Below, piece by piece: positions 62,729 through 64,000 of a stretch of 64,000 bases of DNA (the first letter of the stretch is position 1; each line of letters begins with the position of its first letter). Below the pieces are notes generated by a model. The model did no database searches, had not been told where the DNA came from, and saw nothing but the letters and a program-made list of their open reading frames with translations. Both the position numbers and the translations under genes were made by a program. The stretch comes from Streptomyces noursei. Lineage in GTDB: Bacteria > Actinomycetota > Actinomycetes > Streptomycetales > Streptomycetaceae. The DNA is taken from contig NZ_CP070326.1 in NCBI RefSeq assembly GCF_016917755.1, positions 3,224,001 through 3,288,000 of the forward strand, read 5' to 3'.

Positions 62729-63999
62729 GTGTAGTCCTTGAGCAGCTTCCGGTAGGCGTCCCCGACGGCCTTGGCGGCCTGCTCGGGCGTGGCGGCGCCG
62801 GTGAGCACCTTGTTCATCTGGACCTTGAGCGGTTCGAAGAGGGAGTTGCCCTGGGCGATCCAGGGGCGCTGCACGGCGCCGTCGACGGCGGGCTTGAAGA
62901 ACGCGACCATCTCGTTCTGCTTGACCGCCGGGACGTCGTAGACGGACTTGCGGGTGGGCAGCAGGCTGAGCTTGTCGGTGGTCTCCTGCTGGACCTTCGC
63001 CGAGCTCATGTACTTCACGAAGGCGTAGGCGGCCTGGAGGTTCTTGCTGCCGGCGTAGACGGAGAGGTCCCAGCCGCCCTGCGGGGAGCCCTGGGCGGTG
63101 CTGCCGCCGGGGACGGGGGCGACGCCGAGGTTGCCCTTGTCCTGGAACGCCTTGCCGGCGCGGGCGCCCTCGATGTCCCAGGGGCCGTCGATCGCCATCG
63201 CGACGGTGCCGTCCTTGAGGGCCTTGAGCTGGTTCTCCTGGCCGTCGGTGGCGTCGGTGACGGCGGCCTTGGAGTCCACCAGCTGCTTGATGGTGCGGAA
63301 CGCTCGGACGCCGGCGGCGCTGTCGATGGTGACCTTCTTGTGGGCCGCGTCGACCATGTCGCCGCCCTCGCCGTAGAGGTAGGGCAGGAACCAGTAGGGG
63401 TCGTCGCCACGCAGGTAGAGGGCGGTGGCGCCGGTCTTGTCCTTGATCTTCCGGGCGGCGGCGGCGAGTTCGGTGACGTTCTTGGGGACGGCGACGCCGG
63501 CGTCCTGCAGGAGCTTCTTGTTGTAGAAGAGCGCGAGGGTGTCGATGACCTGCGGCGCGGCATAGGTCTTGCCGCCGAACCTGGTCGAGCCGACGGCCTG
63601 CGGGAGGTAGTCGCCGGTGTTGTCCAGGGCCGGGGTGCCGTCGAGCGGGGCGAGGTAGCCGAGGTTGGCGAAGTCGGCGACCCAGGCGACCTCGGTGCGC
63701 ATCACGTCGGGGGCACCGGCGCCGCCGCCCGCGGCGTTCTTGAACTTGGCGTTGGCATCGCCGAAGGGGACGTTCACATAGGAGACGTGGACTTTGGGGT
63801 GCTCCTTCTGGAAACCCTCCGCAAGCTTCCGGTACGTGGCCTTCTCGGCGTCGTTGGAGGTGTCCCAGAAGGTAACGGTTCCGGACAGTTCACCTCCGGC
63901 CGCTCCGCCGCCGTCACCCCCGCTCCCGCATCCCGTCGCCGCCAGTGCCAGGCCCGCTACCAGCGCGGTGGCGAGAGCGCCACGTATGCCACGCCGCAT
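62725..63999 (-). CDS. malE: maltose/maltodextrin-binding lipoprotein MalE
   Basis: 424 aa. Lipoprotein signal peptide with lipobox LAATGC (Cys24) after LATALVAGLALA, then a Gly-rich spacer. Extracellular solute-binding family 1: SGTVTFWDTSNDAEKATYRK, VMRTEVAWVADFANLGYLAP, ALFYNKKLLQDAGVAVPKNV, VAMAIDGPWDIEGARAG, GGWDLSVYAGSKNLQAAYAF. First gene of the five-gene operon; its start is the last codon of the window, so its promoter is outside. Confidence 0.93.
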   Translation of the reverse strand: MRRGIRGALATALVAGLALAATGCGSGGDGGGAAGGELSGTVTFWDTSNDAEKATYRKLAEGFQKEHPKVHVSYVNVPFGDANAKFKNAAGGGAGAPDVMRTEVAWVADFANLGYLAPLDGTPALDNTGDYLPQAVGSTRFGGKTYAAPQVIDTLALFYNKKLLQDAGVAVPKNVTELAAAARKIKDKTGATALYLRGDDPYWFLPYLYGEGGDMVDAAHKKVTIDSAAGVRAFRTIKQLVDSKAAVTDATDGQENQLKALKDGTVAMAIDGPWDIEGARAGKAFQDKGNLGVAPVPGGSTAQGSPQGGWDLSVYAGSKNLQAAYAFVKYMSSAKVQQETTDKLSLLPTRKSVYDVPAVKQNEMVAFFKPAVDGAVQRPWIAQGNSLFEPLKVQMNKVLTGAATPEQAAKAVGDAYRKLLKDYT

Positions 64000-64000
64000 G

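Overview
The window is high-GC (about 72% by eye) actinobacterial chromosome, almost certainly Streptomyces or a close relative. The signs are two glutamine synthetases (GSI and GSII) each behind a GlnR-type box, GTG/TTG starts, the lpd-sucB / aceE / lipB-lipA arrangement, DUF397/XRE regulators and an MalEFG maltose operon. Most of it is conserved core chromosome. No rRNA, tRNA or CRISPR array was found.

Layout. 1-8 kb: a DUF3043 protein and the cobalamin nucleotide-loop genes cobU, cobT and cobS, interleaved with a decayed methyltransferase and a coupled pair (aminoacyl-lipid synthase-like protein plus rhomboid-like membrane protein). 8-18.4 kb: pepA, lpdA, sucB, a GntR regulator, aceE and a WYL regulator. 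18-26 kb: an SDR with an altered catalytic residue, a membrane-anchored sigma-like protein, DUF4240, epimerase and FAD oxidoreductase genes, and an NsdA-like regulator. 26-29.5 kb: lipB and lipA (the lipoate supply for the E2 enzymes), a small conserved protein and a DUF4191 protein.

29.45-32.15 kb: an island of about 2.7 kb inserted in the 3' end of the DUF4191 gene. It has near-identical 18-bp junctions, two low-GC tandem paralogues of unknown function, a frameshifted radical-SAM fragment and no integrase. 32-43 kb: RDD protein, glnA, a small accessory patch (inverted/tandem repeat, Cys-motif microprotein, gene remnant), a Ser/Thr kinase fused to a 14-TM MFS transporter, an acyl-CoA ligase and glnII. 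42-52 kb: a second rhomboid-like protein, a candidate Cys-rich leader peptide before an orphan winged-helix protein, an ornithine-lipid-type acyltransferase pair, a second sigma-like membrane protein, a PF10118/ferredoxin-reductase pair, TetR and GNAT.

52-64 kb: alpha-glucan use (single-module secreted pullulanase, then malE-malF-malG-alpha-glucosidase-lacI read leftwards), a sarcosine/dimethylglycine-type methyltransferase, a secreted SH3-like protein and an ATPase/XRE/DUF397 regulatory module.

The most interesting items are the kinase-MFS fusion, the DUF4191-integrated orphan island, the two paralogous sigma-like transmembrane proteins, the leaderless Cys-rich leader peptide, and the DUF397 protein with an internally duplicated signature.
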